Source: JABABV01 sp965222855 (GTDB taxonomy: Bacteria; Bacillota_I; Bacilli_A; Mycoplasmatales; JABABV01). From it: a stretch of DNA of 38,978 bases. Position 1 is the first letter of the stretch. Each line of letters opens with the position of its first letter. The DNA lies in assembly GCA_965222855.1 (NCBI GenBank), contig CBDCUL010000013.1, forward strand, positions 1 to 38,978, read 5' to 3'. Below, piece after piece: positions 1 to 8,911 of this stretch. The translations under genes were made by a program, and so were the position numbers. The notes below the pieces were generated by a model. That model saw only the letters and a list, made by a program, of their open reading frames with translations. It was not told the DNA's origin and did no database searches.

Positions 1-21
1 GGAAAAAATAAGTAAAAAAAA

Positions 22-426
22 TGGTGGAGATGCCGGGAATTGAACCCGGGTCCACAACCCACATAATATTTTACATCTACAGTTTAGAATATTTTCAAAA
101 ATTCGTCGCCTTTTAAGATATATAGACAAACTTAAAAATTAACTATCTTCTAACTTTCGCTTTTATATCCGAAGAGTGATATAAAGCTAGTTCTATAAAA
201 ACACTACAGAAAAACTAGAACAAATTTTCTGAGCGGTTCCTAACCTTATTTAAGATTAATGAGTTACGCTGTAGCAGCCATCATCATTGAAGATGATGCG
301 TTATTTAGCATAAATGTTGGAACGTTTAATTTTTTTGAGTTTCCGTTTGTTGAACCTCGTGCATTTAGGTTTGCAGACCACTGCATAAAATATTCCGTGA
401 AGCCATGTCGAATCCAGTACATCCCC
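22..426 (-). ncRNA. ssrA: tmRNA (transfer-messenger RNA)
   Basis: Rescues ribosomes stalled on broken mRNAs and tags the unfinished peptide. Read on the minus strand, the 5' end GGGGATGTACTGGATTCGAC is the classic tmRNA start. The 3' end is a T-arm (GGTTCAATTCCCGGC) followed by an acceptor strand that pairs with GGGGATG and an encoded CCA at 22-24. The tag reading frame ends with TAA at 264-266. Reading back from it gives ATA, AA, MMM, SSS and the core VPTFMLN; the resume codon is probably ACA at 348-350, giving about 28 residues. From memory the VPTFMLN core resembles the Mesoplasma/Spiroplasma group. The ending AATA differs from the YAFA-like end usual in Mollicutes. The bases beyond the 3' end (1-21) are T-rich on this strand and may serve as terminator. 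Confidence 0.97.
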
Positions 427-434
427 GGACAACA

Positions 435-440
435 ATTATA
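435..440 (-). promoter_or_regulatory. Extended -10 promoter of tmRNA
   Basis: On the minus strand TGTTATAAT (extended -10, TATAAT at 440-435) lies 8 bases before the first base of mature tmRNA at 426, the expected distance to a transcription start. No good -35 is seen, which fits an extended -10 promoter. Confidence 0.7.
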
Positions 441-470
441 ACACTAATTTACAATATTTAAATAAATTAA

Positions 471-499
471 TTGACTTTTTAATGTATAAATTATATACT
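471..499 (+). promoter_or_regulatory. Promoter of rpmH-rnpA-yidC
   Basis: TTGACT at 471-476 and TATACT at 494-499 are separated by exactly 17 bases, the best -35/-10 pair in the window. Start of transcription is expected near 506, giving a leader of about 75 bases before rpmH. It is back to back with the tmRNA promoter. Confidence 0.75.
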
Positions 500-579
500 T
501 TTAAAGCATAAAACTATATTTAATCTATTTGCTAAATATAATTAAGTAATAGTTGAAATCTATTATAAGGAGAATTAAT

Positions 580-717
580 ATGAAAAGAACCTACCAACCG
601 AATAAATCGAAACATAAAAAAACTCATGGATTCCGTGCTCGTATGGAAAGTGCCAGTGGGAAAAACGTCTTACGTAGACGTCGTGCCAAAGGCCGTCATA
701 AACTAACAGTATCTTAA
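580..717 (+). CDS. rpmH: 50S ribosomal protein L34
   Basis: Small basic protein of the large ribosomal subunit, 45 residues, the usual length. The sequence MKRTYQPN, the KHKKTHGFRARM core and the C-terminal RRRRAKGRHKLTVS are family hallmarks. The start is fixed by the Shine-Dalgarno AAGGAGA at 568-574. It is followed after 38 bases by rnpA, the near-universal bacterial pairing. It has its own strong promoter, and the operon probably continues through yidC to the terminator at 2688. In many Firmicutes dnaA lies directly upstream of this gene; here the tmRNA gene occupies that place. Confidence 0.98.
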   Translation: MKRTYQPNKSKHKKTHGFRARMESASGKNVLRRRRAKGRHKLTVS

Positions 718-755
718 TTCACAAGTTTTAATTTTAAAAGAAGTTGTTGATTATT

Positions 756-1136
756 ATGAAAAAACAATTCCGATTATTAAAAAATTGAGATTTTCAAAAA
801 ATATTAAATAATTCTAAACAAGTTATTAATGCAGAATATGTCATTTATTATAAAAAGAATAATTTTGAGCATTTAAGAATTGGCGTGACTGCATCTAAAA
901 AATTAGGAAACGCTGTTAAAAGAGTAAAATTAAGACGACAAATTAGATCGATTGCTCAAAAAGCAAACATTATTCAATATAATGTTGATGTTGTTGTCAT
1001 ATTAAGAAAACAATTCTTAATTAATAACTACGATAAAAATCATAAATCATTTTTAAAACTAGTTGATACAGTTTTGAAAAAAGCAAAAATTACAAAAGAA
1101 TGTAATAATAGTTCAACTCAAGCAAATGAAAAGTAA
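756..1136 (+). CDS. rnpA: Ribonuclease P protein component
   Basis: Protein subunit of RNase P, which helps the RNA subunit bind and cut 5' leaders from precursor tRNAs. 126 residues. The N-terminal LKNWDFQKILN corresponds to the family's KxxDFQxIF; its W is encoded by TGA, so reading this gene with the standard code loses the first third. The RNA-binding RNR-type motif is present as KKLGNAVKRVKLRRQIR around residues 47-63, with the first R-N replaced by V-K relative to the common GNAVxRNRxKR. Start ATG at 756 keeps the conserved N-terminus; no strong Shine-Dalgarno is visible, so it may be translated by coupling with rpmH. Confidence 0.95.
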
Positions 1137-1167
1137 TAACTAGACAGAAAGAGAGCTTAATAGTAAT

Positions 1168-2691
1168 ATGAAAAATAGTAACAATTTAAACAATACTCCT
1201 TATAGCTGATTTAATGGTGGTAGCAGCAATGCAAAACCTAAATTAACACCCAAACAATATTTAAAAGTATTTTTAAAATTTTTTAAACTATTTTTCTTTA
1301 TCATTTTGTTAATGTTAACTGTCACAGCTTGTGGACAAAGTTTTTCTATTAGAACTAATAACAATATTGGGAACGGAGTAGAATTTTATCATAATAAAAA
1401 TAAAGTTCAACCATTTTCAATTATTGCTCATCCAGAAAATGGTCACCAAGTTATCTCTAACGTTGGTGGAAATTCATATCTTAACCTTTTAACTAATGAT
1501 ATGAAATTAGAAACTCCAGTAGCAGGTAATTCTGGTGTTTTAGATTACATTCATAATTATTATGGTAGTGAATTCCCCAAAGCTTACGAAGGTAAATATT
1601 ATCCGTTAGTAGCTGTATTGTCAGAACAAACTGATGGTAAATATGAAGTGTATGGCACAGTTCAGCGTAATGCTGATGGTTATGCTCATGTTTCACAATT
1701 AGTAGGTGGATGAACTTATAATCCAACTACAAAAAATTGATCTAACAAAGTAGTTAATAAACCACTATATGATACTAATGGTACAGTTTACAACGCTTCA
1801 CCAAAAGGTGATATGAGCGACGATGCTAAAAAGAAATTAAATGTTTTTAGTATTAATGAAAAAGGTCTTTTATATGCTAAAAAGAACACTGATCATTATT
1901 TAAAAACATGAAGACCAGTTGTTAGTTGAGCAGGCGCTTGACATTATGGACCATGATATGGAATGCTTGTATATCCAATATTTATGGCTTCTAACTCATT
2001 ATTGTTATCTTTTGGAGGTAGTGGATTCTGAGCAGTTGCGTTAATGATTATTATTCTAGTATTAATCATGCGTTCATCACAATACGCTCTAAGTTTCAAA
2101 AGTATGAATCAGAGTTATAAGATGCAAGAAGTACAAGGCCAGCTAGCTGCTATAAACGCCAAGTACACCCAGTATAAAGATAATCCATATATGCAGAAAA
2201 AGAAACAAGCCGAAATAATGGCTTTCTATAAAAAAGAGAACATTAATCCCCTCGCAATGATTGTCCCTGTTATCTTCATGATGCCTTTCTTCTTAACAAT
2301 GTGAAGAATAATCGAGGGAAATTCAATCATTAAAACAACTTCAGCACACGGACTATACTTTTCAATTAGTCTATGATCTGGATTGGCAAAAATGCATTGA
2401 ATTTACTTAACACTCTTATTTCCAGCATTAATTGTGCAAGTGACCCAAGTAATGCTCCCAATGCAATTATCTAAGTTGCGCCGTAAAAGCGTAACTCAAA
2501 CAGCTAAAAAAGCTGCTAACAAACAAAATAAAATGATGTTTGCGATGATTGCGATGATGAGTGTGATGTGTTTTATTATTCCAGCCGGTATGAGTATTTA
2601 TTGAGTGGCTTCTGGATTATTTACAATCGGAACCCAATTAATCAACCATTTTATATTCCTGAAAAAACGCACTAAAGTAAAAAAAAGCTAA
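1168..2691 (+). CDS. yidC: Membrane protein insertase YidC/Oxa1
   Basis: Inserts and folds integral membrane proteins, alone or with the Sec translocon. 507 residues in one frame with about a dozen TGA tryptophans. A lysine-rich N-terminal region is followed by a hydrophobic stretch and a lipobox ending in TACG (residues 46-56 region), so it is probably a lipoprotein like Bacillus SpoIIIJ. Next comes an extracytoplasmic segment of about 190 residues. The YidC core has membrane helices from about residue 260 on, a hairpin loop with QEVQGQLAAINAKY, the helix PLAMIVPVIFMMPFFLTMW, and the terminal helix PAGMSIYWVASGLF. It ends with a basic tail. Third gene of the rpmH-rnpA-yidC set; jag, often next in Firmicutes, is absent. 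Confidence 0.93.
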
Positions 2692-2715
2692 ATCGACTAT
2701 TGATTTAGTTTTTTT
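2688..2715 (+). terminator. Rho-independent terminator after yidC
   Basis: CTAAATC (2688-2694) pairs with GATTTAG (2702-2708), with a 7-base loop and a run of seven T at 2709-2715. It overlaps the yidC stop codon and separates this operon from mnmE. Confidence 0.8.
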
Positions 2716-2759
2716 ATTAACATTAAATGTTATGATAATTAATAAAAGGAGCGTGTAAA

Positions 2760-4121
2760 ATGATTAACGATACTATTGTAGCTAGTGCTAGTGCACCAAT
2801 GACACAAGCGATTGCTATTATTAGAATTAGTGGGACTGACTCACTAAAAATTATCAATCAATTAACTCATAAAAAAGTCGGATTTTTTCAAGCTAATCAA
2901 TGTCAATATAGTAAAATTTATGATTATCAAAATAATATTATCGATGAAGTTATGATTCATTTTTATCGCAATCCGCATTCTTTTACAGGTGAAGACATTA
3001 TTGAAATTAATTGTCATGGTGGCATTGTTGTAGTTAATCGCATTGTTGAAGAAAGCATTGCCAGAGGAGCCCGTATGGCAACTCGTGGTGAATTTAGTAA
3101 GCGCGCCTTTTTAAACAATAAAATCGATCTATCACAAGCTGAATCAATTAATGATTTAATTAATGCTAAATCAAAAATGCAATCACAACTACAAATTAAT
3201 AATATTGTCGGTAAGACATCGCAATTAATTAAGCAATTACAAGCTGATTTATTAACTAGTATCGCAATTTGTGAAGTTAATATTGATTATCCCGAATATG
3301 ACGATATTGAACAACTTGATGCTCAAAAATTATTAATAAAATTAAGCGCCTTTAATGAACGCCTTGATTTAATCATTACTAATTCAAAAGAAGCAACTAA
3401 TATTTATCAAGGCATTAAAATTGCGATTATTGGAAAACCAAATGTTGGTAAATCATCACTTTTAAACACTTTATTAAATAAAGATCATGCGATCGTGACT
3501 GATATTGCCGGCACGACAAGAGACCGCCTAGAAATCAGTTTTAATTTAGCTGGCTTAGTAACAACATTAATTGATACAGCTGGAATTAGAAAGACAAACA
3601 ATAAAATTGAAAATCTAGGAATTAATAAAAGTTACTCAGCTTTAAATGAAGCAGATTTAGTTTTATTCATTACTAGTGCTAATCAAAAAATTTCGACATC
3701 AGAAATAGCGTTATTTAATAAAGTTAAAAATTTCAAACATTTAATTGTTGTCAATAAAGTCGACCAACCAACTAATATTGATAAAATTAATCAATTCAAA
3801 ACAAGCCAACCAATTGTTGAAATTAGCGCAATTAACAATCAATTAAACAATTTAGAAGAAATTATTAAAAATCAATTTATTAGTCCTGATTTTAATATTA
3901 ACAATAGCGAAATGGTTAGTAATCAACGCCATTTAGGATCATTAATCAATGTTAAAAATAATATTTTAGAAGCATGCAGCGCTTTAGAAGAGGGGATTAC
4001 TCCTGATATTGTTTTAACTGATCTACAATCAGCTTGAAATAATTTATCGATCATTTTAGGGAATGCTCATCAAACAACATTATTAGATGAAATCTTCAAA
4101 CGTTTTTGTTTAGGCAAATAG
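2760..4121 (+). CDS. mnmE: tRNA U34 modification GTPase MnmE
   Basis: With MnmG it makes the carboxymethylaminomethyl group on wobble uridine 34 of certain tRNAs. 453 residues, usual length. The N-terminal formyl-THF-binding domain (FTGEDIIEINCHGG) is followed by helices and an inserted G domain with P-loop GKPNVGKSS (about residue 227), DTAGIRK, and NKVD. The C-terminal FKRFCLGK carries the conserved cysteine of the family's CIGK end. One TGA (4035-4037) reads as W in LQSAWNN; stopping there would lose the essential C-terminus. Start ATG has AAAGGAG about 9 bases upstream (2746-2752). Expressed from its own short upstream region after the yidC terminator. mnmG is not next to it. Confidence 0.97.
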
Positions 4122-4127
4122 TTTGTA

Positions 4128-4133
4128 TATAAT
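4128..4133 (+). promoter_or_regulatory. Probable -10 for the tatD-rnmV-ksgA-ispE run
   Basis: TATAAT at 4128-4133, just after the mnmE stop and 40 bases before tatD. No convincing -35 at the right distance. No terminator separates mnmE from tatD, so read-through is also possible. Confidence 0.4.
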
Positions 4134-4173
4134 TAATATATATAGAGATTAATTAATTAACAAGGAGTTTTTT

Positions 4174-4944
4174 ATGAGAATAATTGATAGCCACGCCCAT
4201 TTATGTAGTATTAAATTTACCGAAAATGATGTTGATGTAATTGCAAACAACGCTAATGTTAATGGTCTAAAATATATTATTGATATTGGGGCATCTTACG
4301 AAGAATCAAAAGATGCTATAAAAAATGCTGCTAACCATAAAAATATTTTTGCAGTTATTGGAATTCACCCATTAGAATCCGATACTTGAAATGATGATAT
4401 TGAGCAACATTTAATTATTATGGCACAACAATCAAAAGTAGTCGGTATTGGTGAAATTGGTTTAGATTTTTATTATAAAGACGCACCGAGCAAAGCACAG
4501 CAAATAAAAGTTTTTAAAAAACAATTACAAATTGCTAAAGATGCTAAATTACCAGTCAGTATTCATGTTCGTGATGCTTACGAAGAAGCGTTTCAAATTT
4601 TAGCAACTTTTCCAAAAACTAGAGGAGTTATGCATTGCTTTAATGGCACTGTTGAAGATATGAAAAAATTTATATCTTTAAATTTATTCATATCTTTTTC
4701 AGGAATTGTTACTTTCAAAAATGCTGATCGTTTAATTAGTGTTGTTGAAGCAACGCCATTAAGTAATATGTTAGTTGAAACTGATTCACCATATTTAGCG
4801 CCAGAACCAATTCGTGGTAAAGCGAATCGTCCAGAAAACATTAGTTATACTATTAGTAAAATTGCTAAAATTAAAAATTTATCAATTGGTGATATCGAAA
4901 AACAAACAACGGCTAACGCAGAAGAATTATTCAATTTAAAATAA
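4174..4944 (+). CDS. tatD: TatD-family metal-dependent DNase
   Basis: Metal-dependent hydrolase of the amidohydrolase superfamily, with DNase/exonuclease activity in studied members. 256 residues. Metal-site motifs in order: DSHAH near residue 5, GIHP near 67, GEIGLDF near 91, HVRDA near 130, MHCF near 154, and TDSPYLAP near 205. One TGA (4387-4389) reads as W after ESDT. Start has AAGGAG at 4162-4167. It is followed closely by rnmV and ksgA, as in Bacillus (tatD-yabE-rnmV-ksgA), which supports the assignment. Confidence 0.93.
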
Positions 4945-4964
4945 AATTTTAGGAGTTGAAATTT

Positions 4965-5519
4965 ATCAAAATTAAAGAAACAATTGTTGTTGAAGGTAAA
5001 AATGATAAAAAGAAACTTTTATCATTTTTAAACTGCGATATTATTACTACTAACGGTTCTGATATCAATAAACAATTATTAAATTTGATTAAAATAGCAA
5101 ATGATCGCAATGGAATAATAATTTTTACTGATCCTGATTATCAAGGTAAAAAAATTCGCCAAAGAATTCAATTATTTTTAAACAATAATTGTAAGCACGC
5201 TTTTTTAAATATTAAAGAAGCCCAAGGACCACGTAAAAAAATTGGAATTGAACACGCTAGTGTTAAAGCCATTAATCAAAGTTTGAAAAATGTAATTACT
5301 TTTCAAAATAATTTGCCATCAATTTCTTGACCTGAATATTATAGTTTAAAATTAACAAGTTATCAAAACTCAAGTCAATTAAGAAAAATTATTACTGATC
5401 ATTTTGATATGTTATATTGCAATGGTAAGCAATTATTTAGACGTTTACAAATGATGGGGACAACTTCAGAAGAATTATTAAACATTTTAAACAAACCAAA
5501 ACAACTAAAGCAGGTTTAA
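4965..5519 (+). CDS. rnmV: Ribonuclease M5, probable AUC start
   Basis: Toprim-domain nuclease that makes the final cuts in 5S rRNA maturation in low-GC Gram-positives. 184 residues from the ATC at 4965. Toprim motifs: IVVEGKND near residue 7 and the acidic TDPDYQGKKIR near residue 50; HAFLNIKEA and GIEHA follow, as in the family. Start choice: a TAG in frame at 4950-4952 leaves only TTG at 4956 and ATC at 4965. The Shine-Dalgarno AGGAG (4951-4955) touches the TTG, which makes it an unlikely start, but lies 9 bases before the ATC. Starting there gives (M)KIKETIVVEG, matching Bacillus MKIKEIIVVEG. One TGA reads as W. ksgA follows after 2 bases. Confidence 0.9.
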
Positions 5520-5521
5520 CT

Positions 5522-6388
5522 ATGCAAGCAATCGCAACGCTCGAACGCACTATATCAATCTTGAAAAAATACCATTTATCAACCGATAAAGATTTAGGTC
5601 AAAATTTTATTATTGATAATCAAATTATCAAACAAATTATTAAAATAGCAGATTTAAAAAATAGCGATTTTATCTTAGAAATCGGTTCTGGAATTGGGGC
5701 ATTAACTTGAGAGTTAGCTAGTCTTAAAAAACCAATTATATCTGTGGAAATTGATCAAAAACTAATCCCTCCTTTAGAAAATGAAGTTATTAAATATTTT
5801 GATAATATTAAACTAATTAATAACGATATTTTAAAAATTAATTTAGCTCAATTATTTAATGATTCTTATCTTGATTTTAATAATCAGGCAATTACTGTAG
5901 TTGGAAATTTACCATATTATATAACTACGCCAATTATGATTTATTTATTAAAATCAACAATTAAAATCAATAAAATAGTTTTATTAATTCAAAAAGAAGC
6001 GGCTGAACGACTTTTATCAAAACCAAAAAATAAGAAATATAATTATTTAAATGTCTTATTACAAATTTATTATGATGTTAAAATTATTGATAGCATTTCT
6101 AAAAATGTTTTTTTACCAATTCCGAAAGTTGATAGCGTTGTTATTGAATTGATTACTCATAATAAATATCCTGATATTAATAAAAATCAAATTATTGATT
6201 TTTTAAAATTGTGTTTTTTGCAAAAAAGAAAAACTTTGATTAATAATTTAAAACATCAATATGGCGTAGATAAAATACGTGCTATTTTACAAAATAATAA
6301 TTTATCAATCACAGCAAGAGCAGAAGAATTAAGCAGCGATAAATTAATAACACTTTTTAAAGAGGTGATGACTTTTGATAATGTATAG
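5522..6388 (+). CDS. ksgA: 16S rRNA A1518/A1519 dimethyltransferase KsgA
   Basis: Dimethylates two adenines in the 3' hairpin of 16S rRNA during small-subunit assembly, using SAM. 288 residues. LGQNFIID near residue 25 is the family start signature. SAM-binding motif I is EIGSGIGALT (about 55-64), followed by a TGA tryptophan. The acidic motif VEID follows, and catalytic motif IV is NLPYYITTPI (about 136-145). The basic C-terminal domain contains FLQKRKTL. Start ATG lies 2 bases after the rnmV stop, so translation is probably coupled. Its end overlaps ispE. Confidence 0.96.
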
Positions 6389-7184
6389 TTATCCAAAAAT
6401 TAATCTTGGTTTAGGTGTTTTGCCTAAATTAAAAAATCAACAATTACATAAAATCAAAACAATTATGATTGAAGTTAAAAAAGATATTTATGATATTATT
6501 GAAATTAATGTTAATAATATAGATAAAGATCGTTTTTATAATTTTAATAAAATTGGTTATCCAAATACAGTTTCTAACACAATTAATTTATTAAGAAAAT
6601 ATTATAAAATTAAATGTTTTTTTGATATTAAAATTAAAAAAAATATTCCAATGGGATCTGGATTAGGTGGTGGTTCTGCTAATGCGGTTACAACAACTAA
6701 AATAATTACTAAATTATTAGGGATTCCATGAGAAAAAGAAATATTAAAAAAACTACTATTACCAATTGGTAGCGATGTGCCTTTTTTTGTAGAAGGTGGT
6801 TCTTGTTATGTAGGTATGTATGGTGAATTTGTTGAACCAATAAAATTAACATTTCCACACATTCAATTTATCAAAAAAGATAGCCAAGCTAAAGTCGAAT
6901 ATTTGAATATATTATTAAGAAAAAAATATAAATTTGAGACTAAAAAAATTTATGAAATATATGATTTATTACCACTTTCACAACATAAATTTTCGGAATT
7001 ATTTTATGAATTTAAACATAAAAACATTAATTTTATGAAATTATTATTCAATGATTTAGAAACACCAGTTAACAAAATTTATAAATCAATTCGTTGTAAA
7101 AATAAAAATTATCGATATTTATTAACTGGTAGTGGATCTAGTTATTTACTATTCAATCCAGTTAAAATAAATTTTGTATTTTAA
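6375..7184 (+). CDS. ispE: 4-diphosphocytidyl-2-C-methylerythritol kinase
   Basis: GHMP kinase of the MEP isoprenoid pathway, phosphorylating CDP-methylerythritol. 269 residues. YPKINLGLG at the N-terminus and the ATP loop PMGSGLGGGSANA (about residues 92-104) are diagnostic; PIGSDVPFFVEGG and GSGSSYLLF follow in order. One TGA (6729-6731) reads as W. The start is probably TTG at 6375: the Shine-Dalgarno GAGGTGAT (6362-6369) is well spaced for it and too far from ATG 6381. It overlaps ksgA by 14 bases (8 from the ATG). In Bacillus ispE also lies shortly after ksgA. Its presence implies an MEP pathway, which many mycoplasmas lack. Confidence 0.93.
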
Positions 7185-7201
7185 TTTACATTAATATAAG
7201 T

Positions 7202-7207
7202 TATAAT
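7202..7207 (+). promoter_or_regulatory. Possible -10 before the GlmU-like gene
   Basis: TATAAT at 7202-7207, 78 bases before the GlmU-like start. The nearby TTTACA at 7185-7190 is only 11 bases away, too close to be its -35. A weak prediction. Confidence 0.35.
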
Positions 7208-7284
7208 TTTAGAAGATTAGAATATTTATTAATATGCCATTTAGATTAATGAAAATAGATTATAAAATACGGAGGAAATTTGAG

Positions 7285-7890
7285 ATGAATACACCTAAAT
7301 TTTTAAGCAAAACCGAACTTTTAAATAAATTTAAAGATAAAATCAATCAATTTATTGACATTGAAAAAGTCCATATAACTAAAAATGTTGAAATTGGTAA
7401 TGACAACGTGATTTTTCCTAATGTTTATTTAATGGGTAATACTAAAATTGGTAATAATAATAAATTACAAATGGGTGTAGTTATTGAAGATGCGATAATC
7501 GACCACGATAATTTAATTGGTCCATATTCATTTATTCGTAAAGATACAATATTAAAAAATGATATTATCATTGGGCCTTATTGCGAAATTAAAGATTCTA
7601 TTTTAAATAACAAAGTTACAATTAGTCATAAATCATTTGTTGGAAATACAATTATTGGTGAAAATTCTTTAATTGGAGCGGGTACAACAATTGCAAATTT
7701 TGATGGTAAAAAAATCGTCGATACTATTATTGGAAAAAATGTTTTTATTGGCTCAAATGTCACATTAGTAGCACCGATAAAAATTTATAATAACGTTTTT
7801 ATATCTGCTGGATCAACAATTACAGAGGATGTTAACCGACCAGCCAAAGTATTCGCAAGAGTAAAAGATATGACTTTGAAGGAGTTATAA
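7285..7890 (+). CDS. GlmU acetyltransferase-domain remnant (left-handed beta-helix)
   Basis: 201 residues built of hexapeptide repeats (IGNDNV, IGNNNK, IGPYSF, IGENSL, IGKNVF), a left-handed beta-helix. It aligns with the C-terminal half of GlmU: SHKSFVGN, LIGAGTTIANFDGKK, FIGSNVTLVAP and ISAGSTITEDV match the GlmU blocks GHLTYLGD, NIGAGTITCNYDG, FIGSDSTLVAP and AAGSTIT. The catalytic His (about 115) and the Asn of ANFDG are kept; the Tyr next to that His is Phe, and the Asn of NIGAG is Leu. The whole N-terminal uridylyltransferase is missing. Position between ispE and prs is exactly that of glmU (gcaD) in Bacillus. The start is set by GGAGG at 7271-7275. Whether it still acetylates a sugar is unknown. 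Confidence 0.8.
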   Translation: MNTPKFLSKTELLNKFKDKINQFIDIEKVHITKNVEIGNDNVIFPNVYLMGNTKIGNNNKLQMGVVIEDAIIDHDNLIGPYSFIRKDTILKNDIIIGPYCEIKDSILNNKVTISHKSFVGNTIIGENSLIGAGTTIANFDGKKIVDTIIGKNVFIGSNVTLVAPIKIYNNVFISAGSTITEDVNRPAKVFARVKDMTLKEL

Positions 7891-7894
7891 ACTT

Positions 7895-8911
7895 ATGGAA
7901 AATAACCAAAATAAAAAATGTTATTGTGCGGAAAAATCAGAACCAGTATTATTTTCGCTATCTGCATCAACTGAATTAGCTCAAAAAACTTCTGATATTT
8001 TAAAAATTCCCTTAAGTAAAGTTGATATAACTAAATTTGCTGATGGTGAAATTTTAACAGTAGCAACTGAGTCAGTTAGAAATAAAAAAGTTTTTGTATT
8101 TCAATCTACTAATGCACCCGTTAATGATAATTTAATGGAATTATTAATTTTTATCGACGCATTAAAACGTGCTGGGGCGTCTAGCATTAATGTTATTAAC
8201 CCATATTATGGATATGCTAGACAAGATCGTAAAGTACATGGTCGTCAACCAATCACAGCTCGTTTAATTGCAAATTTATTTGAGACTGCTGGAGCAACTC
8301 GTTTAATTACTTTTGATTTTCATTCACCACAAATTCAAGGATTTTTTAATATGCCAGTTGATGATTTAAAAGGGTTATTCGTTTTAATGGAATATTTTGC
8401 GAAAAAAAATATTGATGATTTAGTAATCGTTGCTCCTGATCAAGGTGGAGTCGCAAGAGCGCGTCTATTAGCTGATTTATTTCATGCTAAAGTTGCCGTC
8501 ATTGATAAGCGTCGTAGTAATCCTAACGAATCAGAAATAATGGGTATCTTAGGAAATGTTAAAGACGCTAATTGTATTATCATTGATGATATGATCGATA
8601 CTGCCGGTACTATTGTTAAAGCAGCTGAAAAAGTTAAAGAATTAGGCGCTAAAAATGTTTATATCGCAGCAGTACATGGAGTATTGTCTAACCCAGCTAG
8701 TCAGCGATTAGAAAATTCTTGTGCTAAAGAAGTCATTATTACCGATACAATTAAAATTAAGGAAACTAAAAAATTTCCAAAATTAAAAATCATCTCAGTT
8801 GCTAATTTCTTAGCAAAAGCAATTAGTGTAACAATTAATAATAAATCAATTTCTGATGAATATTTTAATACTATTTCAAAAATTAAGGATATTGTGAAAG
8901 AAAATGAATAA
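7895..8911 (+). CDS. prs: Ribose-phosphate pyrophosphokinase (PRPP synthase)
   Basis: Makes PRPP from ribose-5-phosphate and ATP, feeding the salvage phosphoribosyltransferase encoded downstream (hpt). 338 residues. Class I motifs: FADGE near residue 48, INPYYGYARQDRK near 105-117, the FDFHSPQIQGFF segment, APDQGG, and the PRPP-binding IIIDDMIDTAGTI (about 227-239). There is a short N-terminal extension (MENNQNKKCYCAEKSE) before the family's usual start. AAGGAG at 7879-7884 lies in the previous gene. It overlaps the next gene by 8 bases. Confidence 0.97.
   Translation: MENNQNKKCYCAEKSEPVLFSLSASTELAQKTSDILKIPLSKVDITKFADGEILTVATESVRNKKVFVFQSTNAPVNDNLMELLIFIDALKRAGASSINVINPYYGYARQDRKVHGRQPITARLIANLFETAGATRLITFDFHSPQIQGFFNMPVDDLKGLFVLMEYFAKKNIDDLVIVAPDQGGVARARLLADLFHAKVAVIDKRRSNPNESEIMGILGNVKDANCIIIDDMIDTAGTIVKAAEKVKELGAKNVYIAAVHGVLSNPASQRLENSCAKEVIITDTIKIKETKKFPKLKIISVANFLAKAISVTINNKSISDEYFNTISKIKDIVKENE

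Noticed and set aside
259..441. Plus-strand protein across the tmRNA region
   Set aside because: It is the complement of the structured tmRNA, has no ribosome site, and the minus strand carries all tmRNA hallmarks.
427..579. Replication origin between tmRNA and rpmH
   Set aside because: Too short, filled by two promoters, and no DnaA-box-like sequence is visible.
1713..4035. Many apparent in-frame TGA stops splitting yidC, mnmE, ispE, dusB, lysS and others
   Set aside because: They fall at positions where the families have Trp, and the frame continues with conserved sequence. This is the Mollicutes code (TGA = Trp), not gene decay.
7185..7207. TTTACA/TATAAT as a full promoter before the GlmU-like gene
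   Set aside because: The boxes are only 11 bases apart, far from the usual 17, so only the -10 is kept as a weak call.
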